64,000 nt of DNA from Edolisoma coerulescens (lineage: Eukaryota; Chordata; Aves; Passeriformes; Campephagidae): positions 1-64,000 of the forward strand of contig VWZW01004032.1 in assembly GCA_013397115.1 (NCBI GenBank), in the 5' to 3' direction. The position numbers and the translations under genes are program-made. Numbering within the stretch: the first letter of the stretch is position 1; every line of letters begins with the position of its first letter. The notes under the pieces are model-generated. The model was not told where the DNA came from. It made no database searches and worked only from the letters and a program-made list of their open reading frames with translations. Of this stretch, positions 24,126 through 37,700 are shown one piece after another.

Positions 24126-24988
24126 TGTAGGCAAGATTGTAGGCCGTACAACAAAAAGTAAGTATTTTTCCTTATTTTTAAAGCTCTACAATATATACAA
24201 TATGCCTATGTTAGCTGATGTCCTTTTAGAGCTTTCTCATCACTACTAGAGTAGACACTCAAAACTTGTCCAACTGAAATGGTCAATCTTGCATTTAACA
24301 GATGGGACCCAACAATTTTCTCCCAGCTCACTAAGAAAGCAACATATTCAATAAAATGACTTATAACACTGTAAAAAGCTTAAACAATGAGAGATTCTTC
24401 CCTGTAACAGAAATGTCTTTCTCAGGATTTTTGAGAGAATTGCTGAAGAAAATAATTTGCACTGACAGGAATTGCCTTATTTCAAGATTTAACTTGGGTT
24501 ATAAATCACAGATAAAAAAGGAGTGAGGGACTGCTTAGGATTTTGTTCCAGATCTTTCTTCCTTCTAAATTATGGTCACTGCTGTCTTTTTTTACCTTTA
24601 ACTGAGCTGTTAATCAGCTCATTAAATCATGACCAAGTAACGTGTTTTCAGTCCTTTCATAGCTTCATTGTTACTTTTGTGGATCCTTCTTTTTAAGCTA
24701 AAGTGTGATATAAGCCTCTCTTCGCTTGCACTTATGAGATTGTTGTGTGTTTAAAATCATTATCTTCATAGCAGTACAACAGTCCTAAGATTAATTTTGT
24801 TTCAATATTTCCGACGTGGTCAAATATGAAGCATTTGCAGGATTTTTTGATTTTTCTTTTTTTGGGGGGGAGGAGGGTGGCAGTTCTTTTAGATTATTTT
24901 AGAAACTCTGCTCTTTTAAATCTTTGGTCATTTAAAGCGAAGAGACACCTTCAGCAAGGAAACATATACAACTGGTTGGGGGAAGCAG

Positions 24989-25537
24989 GTGTTTTCAGTC
25001 TGGAAGCATGGGGTTTTGTCTGACACTGAGTTCCTTCTTCACCTGCTGTCCAGTGTAGCTGGGAATACAGAATCATCTGCATTCTTTTTTTTCAGTCCCT
25101 GGAAAATCGTCTCCCTGTATTCAGCAGTCCACTTTGACTCTCTTCTAGGAATTTTAGGTGGTAACTATTTTGGAGATACCATCTTATTCTGTAGCCCTAC
25201 TGATGGCACATCTCTACAGAATCCAGTTTTGTTTTCTTGGAGAAACTACTGTGCTTTACCCATATGCCATCACTCTACGCAGAAAGTTGAGAAACAACAA
25301 GTTACAAGTATACAGAATCATATCTCTAAAAGTAATAAATTGGGGATATGGGCAAATGTTCATGCCCATTTCCTATACCTTCCCACACTGATTAGCCATT
25401 TTGCAAAGAAGGATTCACAGTACTACATAAAATTAGTGGCAGCATTGAGGTGTGGGTATGCTACATTTACTACAGGATATATTTTAAAAATGAAAATTAA
25501 TTTATTTTCTTTTTTATGGCCTTTAAGTAACGTGTAG
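24989..25537 (+). other. Stop-free run of 183 codons, no ATG until near its end
   Basis: This is the longest open frame in the window outside a CR1 or LTR. It opens at GTG; the first in-frame ATG is near its 3' end, so it is not a normal single-exon gene. The predicted 182 residues show no motif I recognise, and composition (many F, L, S) follows the T-rich DNA. By a rough estimate from base composition a stop-free run this long is unusual but not impossible in 64 kb. It could be an exon, a decayed element or chance. I give no function. Confidence 0.15.
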
Positions 25538-27732
25538 CTGTCTCTACCCTCTTTCTGAATGAAGAATTTTGGCCCTGTTAGACACAGGAAGCACTTCTGC
25601 AAAACTTAGGTGTCATTCACACATGATTTTTAAGACTAAGTTCCCCAAAATCATCCTCTCAAGATGAAACATCTGATAATAAGGCTGGCTAAGGATGTTT
25701 AGTAATTTAGGTGGAAATGGATTTTAGAGTGTTCTTTGGCTTCTGTTTCCTTCCTGTTACTTCCATGATTGCCTGATGTACTCTTCAGCACATAAGTTCA
25801 CTCTCAGATTCTTTTATTTTCAGGTGAAAACAAAAAAAATTAACAACCTTTCCCTTTCCTTCCCTCCCCAGGAATGGGATCATAGGTTTTGGTCCTAAAG
25901 ACAGTGGCGGGGGCACATAAGGAGCTTGTAAGACACCACAGTCTAGGCTACAGAAGAATTACTATTTTATCATGATGCAGGATGATAACTGATAAAAACA
26001 TGTCCAATTAATGGACAACATATTTAATCTGAAATGTTTGCTTAATAATTCGTATTAACATTCTGGGCCCTCTACTATGTATGTTTAGGTCTGTGTTTCT
26101 TTCTTGAGCTGAATCTCCTATGAATTTAGATCTCTCAGATTCACATTTAGAATGTTTGTTTGCACTGTCGCTGAGCTGTGTAAGATTCATGCTGCTGTAA
26201 TTGAACGAATTTGAGATGTTAATCACTGACCACTGACCCGTCATTCAGACAGAAGTAGAATTTACTTAACCCACTTGTTATTTTATACAGTTTTAGAAGA
26301 AAGTATCCTGGATTTATTTTTACTCTAGTAGTCTCTGTTGGATTTGGAATCATGCACGGCCAAGTTCTGCTGCAGTAAAAATGGTGATTTGAAATTACAT
26401 ACAAAAATTTCACAAAGTATTCTTCTTAGAGAGGTAAAAAGCCAAAATCCAAACTGCTCTTCTTATTTAAAAAAAAAAAAAAGGCAAAAAACCCAAACCC
26501 TCTAAAGAATTAATTTCCATTCTGGTAATCAAAACGCTGCTGATTTTAGCATGCAAGTGAGTAATTTCTGCTGAAGAACTGGGCACACTAGTGCTCTGCC
26601 AGACATGCCAGAACTGTCACTAAGTAACAGATATTTGCATTTACAGACAGTGATGTCATCTAGTTAATTCAAAAATCATTGCCCCCCTAAAACCTTAAAT
26701 GAAAATGCAGTGTTTCTCAGGAATTACAAATCTACAAGTACATTTTTGCATCTTGTATTTTTAGACCAGTATCATGCCTAGCTTTCTTGACAGATTTCCT
26801 GGAGAAATTTCTACTTAATGCAAGTTCTACAATGAATCCTTGCTAAGTTCTTGCATTTATTGAAGCTCTTAATTTACTTCTATTCTAAAGCCAGGAAAAC
26901 ACATTTTTATCTTTGTGTGACAGTGTAGTGCAATGAAGAGTCATATGCATTCAAAGCACTATGTTGTTTTTCATTTTTTCCTTAAAACAAATAAGTTTCT
27001 TCCTCTCTAGAATGGTGTCAGAATGCTGAAATGTAAGTGGAATGTAAAGATGTATGGTTTAATAATTATGTATGATTTAATATAGCCTACTTAATACAAA
27101 TATGATAGAATGATTGCTGTCATGGAGAACATTACGACTGTTTTTTTGAACATGAGAGCACTTTACGTTAGTATGGTCTTTTAGTGACTTCAAAACTAAT
27201 CCTTACTGTTTTGATATCCCCAGTATTTGATATGTGCAAAATACGCTACACACAGAGACAACACTTTCAGAAGAACGCAACTTACAATGAAAAAGACTAT
27301 CTTGGGAAAATACATAGAAAGAACAGATAGACTGAAAAAAATTGCTGCATCTTCTATTTGTGCTTATTGCTGTTTTCCGCTTGACTCATACAATGGGGTA
27401 TTTTTATGACTGAAATAATTAGCACATATATAAGCATTACAATACATGCTGGCTAACTTAAGGAATGGAGTGGCAACAGAAGCAGACTCTGCTTACCTGC
27501 TGCCTTTCCTACCATTCTGCCATATTGTGACTTTTTTCTTTCTCACTCATATTTGTCCTCCTTACTCGCTCTCCATTTGTATGGACATTTGGAAAGTCAT
27601 TTTTGTACTGTGTTTTTGTGCAGTTTTGTACTTCCCATCACCAAAGCAGCTGAATGAGTACCCTCATATGGTACACAAACAGAGTATCAAAGATAATGTC
27701 TAAAGAGAGACTTGGATTTTGCAACACCCCAG

Positions 27733-27901
27733 TTCCAGAATTCAGTGGTACCTCAACAGATTGCTTGTAAAAGCTCTGGAAAGTTTAGGTGGCACTAAAA
27801 GGTCAACAAGCATGTTACAAATGATGACAAAACATGAGTCTTTCTATGCTGCGGTGAAAGCAGCCCACAAGAAAGCATACAGCTATACTGGAAGCAGCCA
27901 G
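27733..27901 (+). other. Candidate exon or pseudogene fragment, weak
   Basis: A frame open since 27719 runs into a perfect donor consensus, CAG|GTAAGT, after 27901. The peptide ends with KHESFYAAVKAAHKKAYSYT and a few more residues, which has a protein-like mix of residues. The acceptor side is poor: candidate AGs at 27732 and 27738 lack a pyrimidine tract. I do not recognise the peptide. It may be an exon with a weak acceptor, a processed-pseudogene fragment or chance. Confidence 0.2.
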
Positions 27902-30900
27902 GTAAGTGAACAGCATGCCTTACAGTCTGAGCCATTTTTTTCTTAAGTTCTAAATCCTAAGTCAAGGACTGACTGTTCAGTCTTTCCGTTTCATTAAGTC
28001 TTCTGTTTTCTGTAAAGTACACCAATTATCCCTGCAGTAAGGATTGAATACTGAAAAAATTTCTGTCTGTCATTTTATCAACATGACAGAGACATGTTAT
28101 CTCTTTTTATAACCAAGTGAATCTTGGCTTGTGTTCTGTAGAGAAAAACTGTTTCAAGAAGTAAGAGTATAGATTCAAGCTTTGTCAAAGGCATGATGGA
28201 AACTGTTGTTCTGTAGAGTATATTTTTTTACAGTCGAGTTCTGGAAAAGTATTGGCTGCATAAAGCTTATAATAGACTGCAGTATAGGGGCATTTTGTGA
28301 AAAGAAGATGGTTGAACTCTTTATCTTAGAGTTGAAAAGCCCTTTTTTTTTTTCTAATCTTCCAGTCATCTTTTGAGAAGAAACACTATGACTCCATTTA
28401 CATTTAATTATACTCTTTTGGGAGACACCTCCTTCATTGGAGAAGTCATAGAGAAAAATACGAAAAATGAGACTGAAGATTATCTCCTTCAGCTAAGAGT
28501 AAACATCCAAACCACATTTTCCACTTAGATTATTAGATCCCACTAGCAATATTCAAGAGTAAATTTTTTATAGATAGAACACAAGTATTCTGGAGTAGTG
28601 GCTCCTATAATAAACTTCCATATGCCATTTAACTAATTTTTTTAATATTAGAATGATCAATATGTAAGAACATTGCATCATAGACTTAATATACAGAAAT
28701 AACACTATGAAATTTGTATTATTAATTTCCATGTACTAGAGTTTCCTCAAACTCATTATATTCTGAAAGTATTTGTAAGCAGATGGTGAGAATCTTTAAA
28801 ATCAGTACCACATATGCATGTATTTGCTAATAAACTAATTAAATTGCATTATTGGCAGAATTAAAGATTATTTCTTCACTAAATAATTTCAGTATGGGTG
28901 TATAAATGTCTTTCTAACTCACTACATCTATTTAAAAAAGATTTCTGAATTATCTTTGTGTGTACACCATTTTGAATCTGTGGGTCCTGACATTTAAAGT
29001 CAGCTCAGAGAACCAAGGAGCAGAAGAATTGTGACGTTTCATTTTGGCTGGAGATCTGTCCTTGTAAATTAGCTCACACTCCCACAAAATGGAGTATCTA
29101 CCAGAGTCCGTAAGTGTCAGTGTTGATCCCAGTGGCTTAAAGAGTCAGTACTTCTACACACAACTCGTCTACACTTGTCCTTGGCACATATGACCTTTAT
29201 CATATACAATTCTAGACTTAGCTGTTACAGCATAAGTTGTTTACTCCACACATTGATGCCTATGTAAATCTCTTGCTCATACGAAACATACACACAATAG
29301 CAAAATATCTTGTAACGATTTGTTTTACGTGTTCCTTATGAAACATTTCTCAAATGCATAGTTTTTTCTATTTCCAGACTGAATGTCTCTCAAAATTCTA
29401 AAACAGATGGTGCCTAGCTGATGCTGCTTCTGTGGAGTGTTTCAGGATGCAAATAAGTTACTAATTTTTTTCTCTCTGAAGTAGCTGTGATGATTTTTGT
29501 AGCCTAAGATCCTTGCCCTTTGAATATTTGAACAAGCCATCCAAATACTCCATTGGAAAATAGTTGAATTTCAGTTTTTAATCTACACCCATGCTGTAGA
29601 AAATAAACTGAAGCAGGTAGAAGGACTAATAATATTGTAACTCAAGCACAAGCAGAAAAAAAATGACACACTGAATCAACAATGATTTTTCTCCTTGTGT
29701 TTAAAAAAACATTATTGTCATGCATCTGCTTATCATGCTAAGGTCCATCACCCCTTATATTCATGTGTTCAAAAGCACTGAGAATCGCTGCAGAAGAATC
29801 AAGTACTGATAGTGACCTAGAAGCTGCTGCCTGTGTTTCAGTAGAATACAGGTGACAGGAATATCTGTTATTTACCTGAAATTACATATAAAAATGCAGT
29901 AGCATCTAAGAAGCCAACCACGTATTTCCTATTTTTCAGCAATTAACACAAAACTCTACAGGCATTAGCAATAAATCATCCACCTTGTGTGTATTTCATC
30001 AAGCAGAGCAATCACCATATCTTAAATGAAACCAGCTCCTGATGGGTGTAAGAATTTTTACAAGCACAAGAGTAGGAAGGGAGAAATTGTCTGCAATTTA
30101 AATAAGGTTTGAAATGGTAGACTCTCCTAGATTGTATCTTTTTTGCTTTATGTATGAAAGCCTGATCTGATTATTCAAGGACATGTTTGATAACCGAAAT
30201 TTGCAGTGTTGCTAATAAGGACCAGAATATATATATCCACAGCAGGAGGATGATTTAAATTGCCGTCACAGTGATATATGAAGAAAACATGCTTTGAAAA
30301 GAGATTTCTTTCTCGTCACTTACTTTCCTGCAGATAAAAAACCTGATTTCAACCAGTACTTATACAAAAGTCTGTTTTTTTAATCAGGTAATATCTATGT
30401 AAACACTAAAAAAATTTTCTATTATCTGTACTTACATCTTTGTTTCTGTAAAGCAAAAGACTTGTGAGAGCAGTTTTAACAAGAAAGCACCCGGAAAGAC
30501 TTCAATGTGCAGCCCTCATTATTAGACATTTCAACAACATTATCAAGGCAAAGAATAAAAGAATACATAAAAGACACTGGGAGAGGGGTGAAAAATTAAG
30601 AGACAAATAAGACATTGCCAAAGAAAGTGTACAGTCCTTTAAGCACCACATTCTGCCCTATTTTTAGACACTTGGTTTTTTAAGTGATTCAGCAAGTTTT
30701 GGCAGTAACCCCATTTGCTTTATCAGAAGCCCATTATGTTTTATCCTTTCTAGCTCAGTAGAATGGCATGTACTCATGCAGGAGCTCGACTTAATTTTGG
30801 GGGGAATCCATGAAGGTTATGGCATGCTGTTTGCAGTGCACCTGATCTAAACAGATATAAAATTCATGCTTGACTGTCTCTCAAGTTTGCTGCTGCTGCC

Positions 30901-33224
30901 CAACAGAGTGAGGTGCAGTGTTACCTCATCTGGGTAACCAAGATTGCTCTGGAGAAGCAAGCAATGTAATGCTGTCAGAATGGCACTGGGCCTTTCTGAA
31001 TGTCAGGTCTTGTCAGCTCTATCAAATGGTGCTTCCTGGACCTGCAGTGAATACCTGTTCTCATGCCTTGTGAGCTTATCAGGCTTATAAGGTCTCTATG
31101 ATGCTAAATGCTTGCACTATGCTCCACCATAATCTTTGAGACAGACCACTGGTGGTGTTGAAATAAGTTTTAATTTTTTTTTGTGTCCACAGACCACCAA
31201 GAATACACCAACTCAGATTTTGAACCCAAAATTTTATTGTCCACAAACTACACCTTAAATGATACCACTCCTGGCAAGCTACTACCATGAGTAAGGGTCT
31301 TTGTAATTAGCAACAAAATTAAGGGTATCAAAAGATTTATTGTTCTGATTTATTCTGTTCAAATAAAAAATAATATTTTCCTGTGCGAACATAATGTGGG
31401 AATGGATGGTAAGAATCAGACCAAATACTCTTCCAACCTAATGCCTCATATGTAGCATTTTTTCATTGCCCAAAGTAGTTCACCCATCTCCTTTTTCTGA
31501 TAGTATGCTTTTCCTTCCATTTGAAGAAGAATGAATCAGTTCAGCTAAAAATTACGTACTGTTTTCTCCAGCCAGAGATGATGAAAGAGATTACTGTCTC
31601 CTCAAGGTTTCCTGTTTCACTCCTGTGTTAAGTGCTTAAGGCCTGTTCGGGGTGGTTACATCACAATTTTAATTGTTCTGGGAAAAAAGTGATATGAACC
31701 GTATCAACCCAACCAGGCTTATGATATGGTTACTTAATTTTCAACTTGCAAAACTGTCTATTCTATCCATTAAGTGGGACTGACTGACAGTGTAGACTGT
31801 GTAACGTGCCATTAATATGAAAATGGAGACTTCTAAGACTGCTGCCCTCAGTGTGAAGTCTGAAACAATATCCAAATATTTCCACTTAAAAACACACCAG
31901 CATCTTTGAAGAACTATATTCAAAATGATAACATTTCAGCAGAGTATGTATTTGCAATTTTATTAATTTTCAGAATGAAATGATCATAAACTAATAGCAA
32001 GAAAAAAATATGAAATCTGTAAAATACCCATTGTGTATATGATCTAATTAAAATTATGATAAAATACCTTTGCTACAGATACGTATGTAATATAATGTTT
32101 AAAAGTGAAGGCCCAACAGAAGTCCTGCCACTAACATCCCTAAGAGTGATCTGATTGCCATTTACAAATGCATAAAACAGCAGTTAGAAGAATTTCAGAA
32201 AAATAAGACCAATTCAGCTGTTCTGTAAATCCAGCCAGGAGTATCTGTTAAGAATTCAACTCTTCTTTCCCCAGATATGTATTTAACTTAAAAGACTTAG
32301 CTTAGGAAGCCTGAGCTCATTTCCTAGTCTACTGGGGAATATTTTGATTTCTTAACATGGGAGGTAATGAAGTCTGTTGTTTTAATTTAGACAAGTAAAA
32401 CTTCTTCAGTCACATCTAGGGCTGTATTGATGGCAAAATGGGGTTGGCATTCTAGAGAAAATACTCATTTGTTTAATTATGTGTTCTTCTTCTATCAAAG
32501 AACAGCAGCCTCTGTGTCTAAGAGGGTAATAGCCTCTATAAAAATAAAAGGATAACCTTAGGTATTTTTGTAATTGCCTGTAATTGGGTTGAAGTTTAAA
32601 CCTTGAACTAAGAGGTTTCATTTCCATAGCATTTGATATTTTTCACTGCTATCGTTTTGGCTATATTTGTTGTCTGTAAAAAGTCCCTTTGTTTTTTGAG
32701 GATTGCAATATTCTTGATCTCCATAACATGCTTGGACGATTAACTTCTTAGGTTATTGTGCATGATTATAAAATTTGTAAGGATTTTTGAAAATAAGTTT
32801 TGAATTAAGGTCCATTTTGTGTTAGAACAGAATTTCTCCATTTACCTTCTGAAAAGCAATTGCTATTCATAGGTATTTCCAGCATCATTTTTTTCATATT
32901 ATTTTTTTGAAATCTTTCAATACATTTGTTATTCTGTTCCTTCTCTGAGCCACTTGAAACTATTAACCTTCTTGAGCTGTAAAATTAATACATAATATTT
33001 TATTAATTATTAATAGATATGAATATTTTTATACACTGTATGCAATTCCATATCCTGCCTTTATTTATTGTGATTTGGTTTTGACTGTAACTGGTTATGA
33101 AACTGAGGTCATCACAGCTGAGCTGTGACTATTCAAACTATTTAATCCAATGTACAGGTAATTTAGGACCACACAAGCGGTATTTTCCTCCTCGGTGGTC
33201 ATTGTTTGTAGGTTTTTTTAATTA

Positions 33225-33598
33225 ACTTGGCTATTTATTTGATGAAATATTACCCATGTGTCTAACTTTGAATATAATTCACTGAAGTTCGTTGCATTCC
33301 TCTCTAATCTTGACCAACAAAATAACTTTGTGCCATCTTCAATTTTGTATCTCATTGCTAATTCTTTTCCCAGAACATTAATAAAAATAATGAACACATG
33401 GATATGACACAGAATCCCCAGACACTCTGCTATTGATCTCTTGTATTTTGCAGCAAATCATTTTTTGATAAAAATAGGTCATTTAATATTTGTTTCCTCA
33501 CTCCAGTCAGATCCATATCAATTCTTTGCATCTAATCTTACGCCTACATACTTTTTTAGTAGCCTGTCAAGGACCTTGTCAAAGGTCTTTTGAAAGTT
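33225..33598 (-). mobile_element. Ancient CR1-group LINE, left piece of a split copy
   Basis: On the plus strand the segments ACTTTGTGCCATCTTCAA, CATTAATAAAAATAATGAACA, GACACAGAATCCCCAGACAC and GGACCTTGTCAAAGGTCTTT follow the order of antisense reverse-transcriptase sequence in old amniote CR1-group LINEs, as I remember them. Identity is low, so the element is old. It is cut off at about 33598, where a type-A LTR begins, and appears to resume after 34620. Confidence 0.65.
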
Positions 33599-34618
33599 TT
33601 ACTGGATTTTTGTGGCAAGGTTTTGATAGCAGAGGGGCCACAGGGGTGGCTTCTGTGAGGTGACACCAGCAGCTGTCCCCATGTCAGAGAGAATCAGCTC
33701 CAGTGGGCTCAAAGAGAGTCCTGCCACTGGCTGTAGCTGAGACTATCAGTGATGCTGACAGCACCTCTGGGATAACGTATTTAAGGAAGGGTAAAAAATG
33801 CTTCACAAGAGCAGCTGGGAGAAAGGAGTGAGAACATGGAAGAGAAACAGCCTTGCAGATTCCAAAGTCAGGGAAGAAGGAGGGGGAGGAGGTGACCCGG
33901 GAGCAGGCACTCCCCAGCAGCCTAAGAAGACCATGGCGAAGCAGGTTGTCCCTCTACAGCCCAAGAAGACAGCATGACAGCAAATATCCACAGTGCCTCC
34001 CGCGGAGGGCACAGCAGGTGGACATGCCCTCAAGAAAGCTGAAGCCCATGGAGAGCTCATTGAGAAGCTTTCTCCTGGCAGGAGCTGTGGCCCATGGAGA
34101 GGGCCGGATCATGCCTGAAGACTCTTCCCATGGAAAGGACCTATAACGGGGTGGTTCTTGGGGAACCACAGCCTACGGGAAGGACTCATGCTGGAGAGGT
34201 TTGTGAAGGACTGTCTCCCATGGTAGAAACCCCGTCCTGGAGCAGTGGAAGAGAGTGAGGAAACAGGAGTGGCAGAGATGAAGGATTATGATCTCACCAA
34301 AATTCCCATCCTCTGTGCCCCTGCACTGCTTTTGAGATACAGAAAGCAGAAATTGAGTCTGGGAAGACGGGATGGAGGGAAGGTGGTTTTGGTTCTGCTT
34401 TTATTACACACTTTCTGTGAGTTATTGACACTAAATTGAATTAATTTTCCCCAAGCTGAGTCTGCTTTGCCCACCCTGATACTGAGTGTGTTTCTCCCTA
34501 TTCTTATCTTGACTGACAAACATTTTCATCTTATTTTTCCCCTTTTTCTATAGATACAGGAGAAATTATATAACTACTTGGTGGACACCTGCCTGCCAGC
34601 CAAGGTCAACCCACCATA
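33598..34618 (+). mobile_element. Type-A ERVL-like solo LTR, plus strand
   Basis: Opens with ACTGGATTTTTGTGGCAAGG and GGGTGGCTTCTGTGAGG and closes with CAAGGTCAACCCACCATA, the two ends seen in the family. The promoter-type box TATTTAAG is intact at 33778-33785, after GGGATAACG. The polyadenylation signal has mutated (TAAATTGAATTAA where the 48-kb copy has GGTAATAAA). The middle contains degraded versions of the family's internal repeats. Sequence on the right is the interrupted old CR1, not retroviral internal sequence, so this is a solo LTR. Flanking duplications were not clear. Confidence 0.85.
33778..33785 (+). promoter_or_regulatory. LTR TATA-like box TATTTAAG
   Basis: An A/T box about 180 bp into the LTR, at the same place as TATTTAAG in the 48-kb copy. 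It is the likely core promoter element of the original provirus. Present activity is not known. Confidence 0.45.
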
Positions 34619-34619
34619 C

Positions 34620-34735
34620 AAATGTAAATAAATTGTATTAATCTCTTTAATTTATTCCTTTTGAAAAAGGTCTAATAAATTTGCAAAATGCAATTTTCCT
34701 TTGCATGAACATGGCTATGTAGATACAGAAATGTG
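34620..34735 (-). mobile_element. Ancient CR1-group LINE, right piece
   Basis: After the LTR the segment TTGAAAAAGGTCTAATAAATTTG and, further on, TTTTCCTTTGCATGAACATGGC, correspond to the antisense CR1-group RT segment that follows the point where the left piece stops (a tract encoding the region before the catalytic block, with a conserved CCATGTTG-like end). The similarity is weak but in the right order and orientation. Confidence 0.5.
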
Positions 34736-37700
34736 TCTAACTGGAAGACTCACAAACTCATTTAGTTTTCATACCATGGTTGATAACTAGCATGTATTGA
34801 CATCTTATCAACTTTCATGAATTGAAAGCAAACAATTTTAATGGAAGACTATATTTGGTTGGCATAGATTAAGATACACAAAAAAAATCTTCAGTATGAG
34901 CTCTGAGACACTTAAATGTGGATCTGTCCTTGAAACACTCCTGCAAGTGATCTACTAAAGATTTTCCAAGGACTACAATGCAATTACCTGAGAAGGATTT
35001 CTTTAAGCCTTTATAGTGCTTTATGTGGAAACAAAAATCAAAAATTGGATGTAACAACACTCACACTGTTGAAAAGATGGTAAAGTACATTGGAACAAGG
35101 TCCAAACATATTTGAATGGATAGAAGAAAATTAAAAGAAGTGATTTTTTATCTCATATAGTTAAATAAAGTGCAAGACCATTGAAGAATGTTCTAATGCA
35201 AAATCTCACTGGTATATTTATTATTAAATAGTAGGAGGGGAAGAAAAAGATAGGTTCTGCAACATGCCAATTTAGCCAGTTCCTAAAATGGTCTAATTTA
35301 TGTAGGTGTAGTAGATACATATTAAGATCGCTGTGAAAGGGATTGAACAGCATTCCTTGTAGTCCACCTTCTCAGCATTGGAGATGAGCACAATTTACAT
35401 TTTGGGTTCGCTGTGTGACAGAATTTAAAGCGTCGTACAGTGGCAGCAGGTATGCTGGACTAAGGGGACAAAAACCTAAGAAATAGGAGTCTGAATTTAT
35501 CCTTGCAAATAAGAGCTCAGCAAGAATATTCTGAATTTTAGAATATTTTTTTTACAATTTTGCAAAGCAGTATACCTACATAATTTATTGAAATCTAACT
35601 TTAAGATAACAGTTGTGTTTGATCATGAAGATCTTTGATTTAATGTAGACATACTAATGTATGCATTTTCCTAAACTATTTTCCTCTTCATTGTAGATGG
35701 AAAATGCTTAGTCTCTTTGTAGTGAAAAACAGTTTCATTTGTGCAATAAACAGCAGCAAATGGCTGAGGTCAACCATACTTAATAGTCCAGTAAATATCA
35801 GCAGAAAAATAAAAAATAGTGAAGGTGGAAATTGTAGCAGGTGAGCTGATAAAGAAAGCTTAGACAACAAATACAAGTTTCTTTTTCCTTACAGTGATGT
35901 AATTTTAACATAACTTGAGTGTTTCAGCAGAGCTGTAGAGATTTATCAAACTTTGCTATTTTGTACAGATTTCATTGAAATAATTTTATGGATAGAAGGG
36001 ACATCAAAGAGGATACTCCTTGTGAACGTGACATGCCTAATTCAAATTATTTTTAGCAAGAAGGGTAAACTGACATTGTCAAGACCTTTGAGTTTAATAT
36101 CTGATTTTTAATGCTTCCCAGACTTCTACAATAAAGAAGAAAGATTGCGCAGCTGGGGACTGACTTTTTATCTGATGAAACATTACATTTCTGCCTTTGG
36201 GTAAAAAGTAAGGGGCTCTTTATTTGCACAAGAGACTGGATTTCCTTCACTTTTCCTTAGTTATGAAACACAAAGACAACCATAGAAAAAAAATTCTTTC
36301 AAAAAGAAACCTACAATATGCTATGTTTAGCTAGATATTGTAACAGCAAGAAATAAAGTTGGGTTTTCTGCAATGTACAATTGAAAATACGCATATTAAG
36401 ATCAATCTTAATTATGTACTTGAAAGACTGATCCTAAGACTATCTCTAAAAATCCTCATTTTCTGCAAAATTAACCAAGACCAAAGAGATGCTATTCTCC
36501 TGAAGGTTCTCTCAGGGTAAGATTCTCTCAGATTCTCTCTTAGAGTAAAAAGTTTAACAAGAAAAAACATTATTTTAAGACAACACCTTGAGATGGCTTT
36601 GATACAGTCTCTTCCTCTTCCTACAGGTACTGTAAAGTTTATTAATTTACAAAATATTTTTATAATTTTGGATATTGTGATAGACTGAAGTATATATTTA
36701 ACTATAAAACACTTTCAGTCATACTTCCTCCTTTCTACTACTTTAACAGTAAAAGTGTTACCCGAAGATCAGGGAGTTTAGGCCTCTATAATGTAAAACA
36801 AACAAAAAATGTGTAGCTCTTTGCACACTAGGATTTGGTTTTCTGATACCTAGAGCAATTTGTCCGATTACCACAGCTGCCTGAAGTAAGGTACACAATA
36901 TAATAAAGTAATTCTTGCTGTTGTGTACTTGAATTAAAAGATGTCACCTCATGGGCATAAAACAACCTGGATGCGAAATACATGGCATTCTGTGTAAGCT
37001 TGCAGATGTTGCCCATGATGAGCTCCATGAAGGCTGCTTTTATCAGTCCCTGCCAGTCGCACACACTTGTACAAGTATTATTCAAAATGATGATTTTTTG
37101 CATTTGAACAGAAGATATGTCAACAACAAGATTTTGAGTGACCTTTAAATCCAAGCTAGGAGGAAACTACCTGCAAAGTACAGACATCAACATGTTCCAT
37201 CCCTCTCTGTACTTTCATCATTACAGCAATCCTGCATATATGCACCATATGTTTGATACCATTTAAGACTTTTATCAAAGTAGATGTCCTTTGGATTTCA
37301 AATTAAATCAACTACACTTATGTGTAGTATGTTCTTTGATGAAAGAAACCATAGTTAGTCCTCTCTAGGAAGTTCATTTTACTGTGGACAGTTTTTTTAG
37401 TTAACAAATTGTTTTTTCTCGTTTCTGAAACATTAATTCTTATAGCAAATTCAATTAAATACTTCTAAAAAAATTTAGCTTATTACAACTTGCCAAAACC
37501 CAAAATTTTAACGAGGAAGAAAAATCATAACAAATGAAGCTCAGATAGAATCTAGATGTATATTTAGGTCCTTAGCCAGTTTGCATTCTATTCTGAGAGC
37601 ACTTTTTTATGGTGTAGTTTATCGAGTTTCATGTTAACGATATGGTAATCAAATGTTAATGTGGAACAGTTCTGAACCAATTCAACAATACGAAATTGAT

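Larger units (their letters stand above)
23336..33224. other. Long unique AT-rich stretch, no identified gene
   Basis: About 10 kb without recognisable CR1 or LTR insertions. It contains AT microsatellites (23513-24125), a stop-free run of 183 codons at 24989-25537, a candidate exon at 27733-27901, and homopolymers such as an A-run near 26468-26482. Otherwise nothing that I can support. Confidence 0.55.

Noticed and set aside
36828..37154. 108-codon minus-strand frame with a protein-like stretch
   Set aside because: No pyrimidine tract before the possible acceptor, weak donor, no recognised family and chance-level length.
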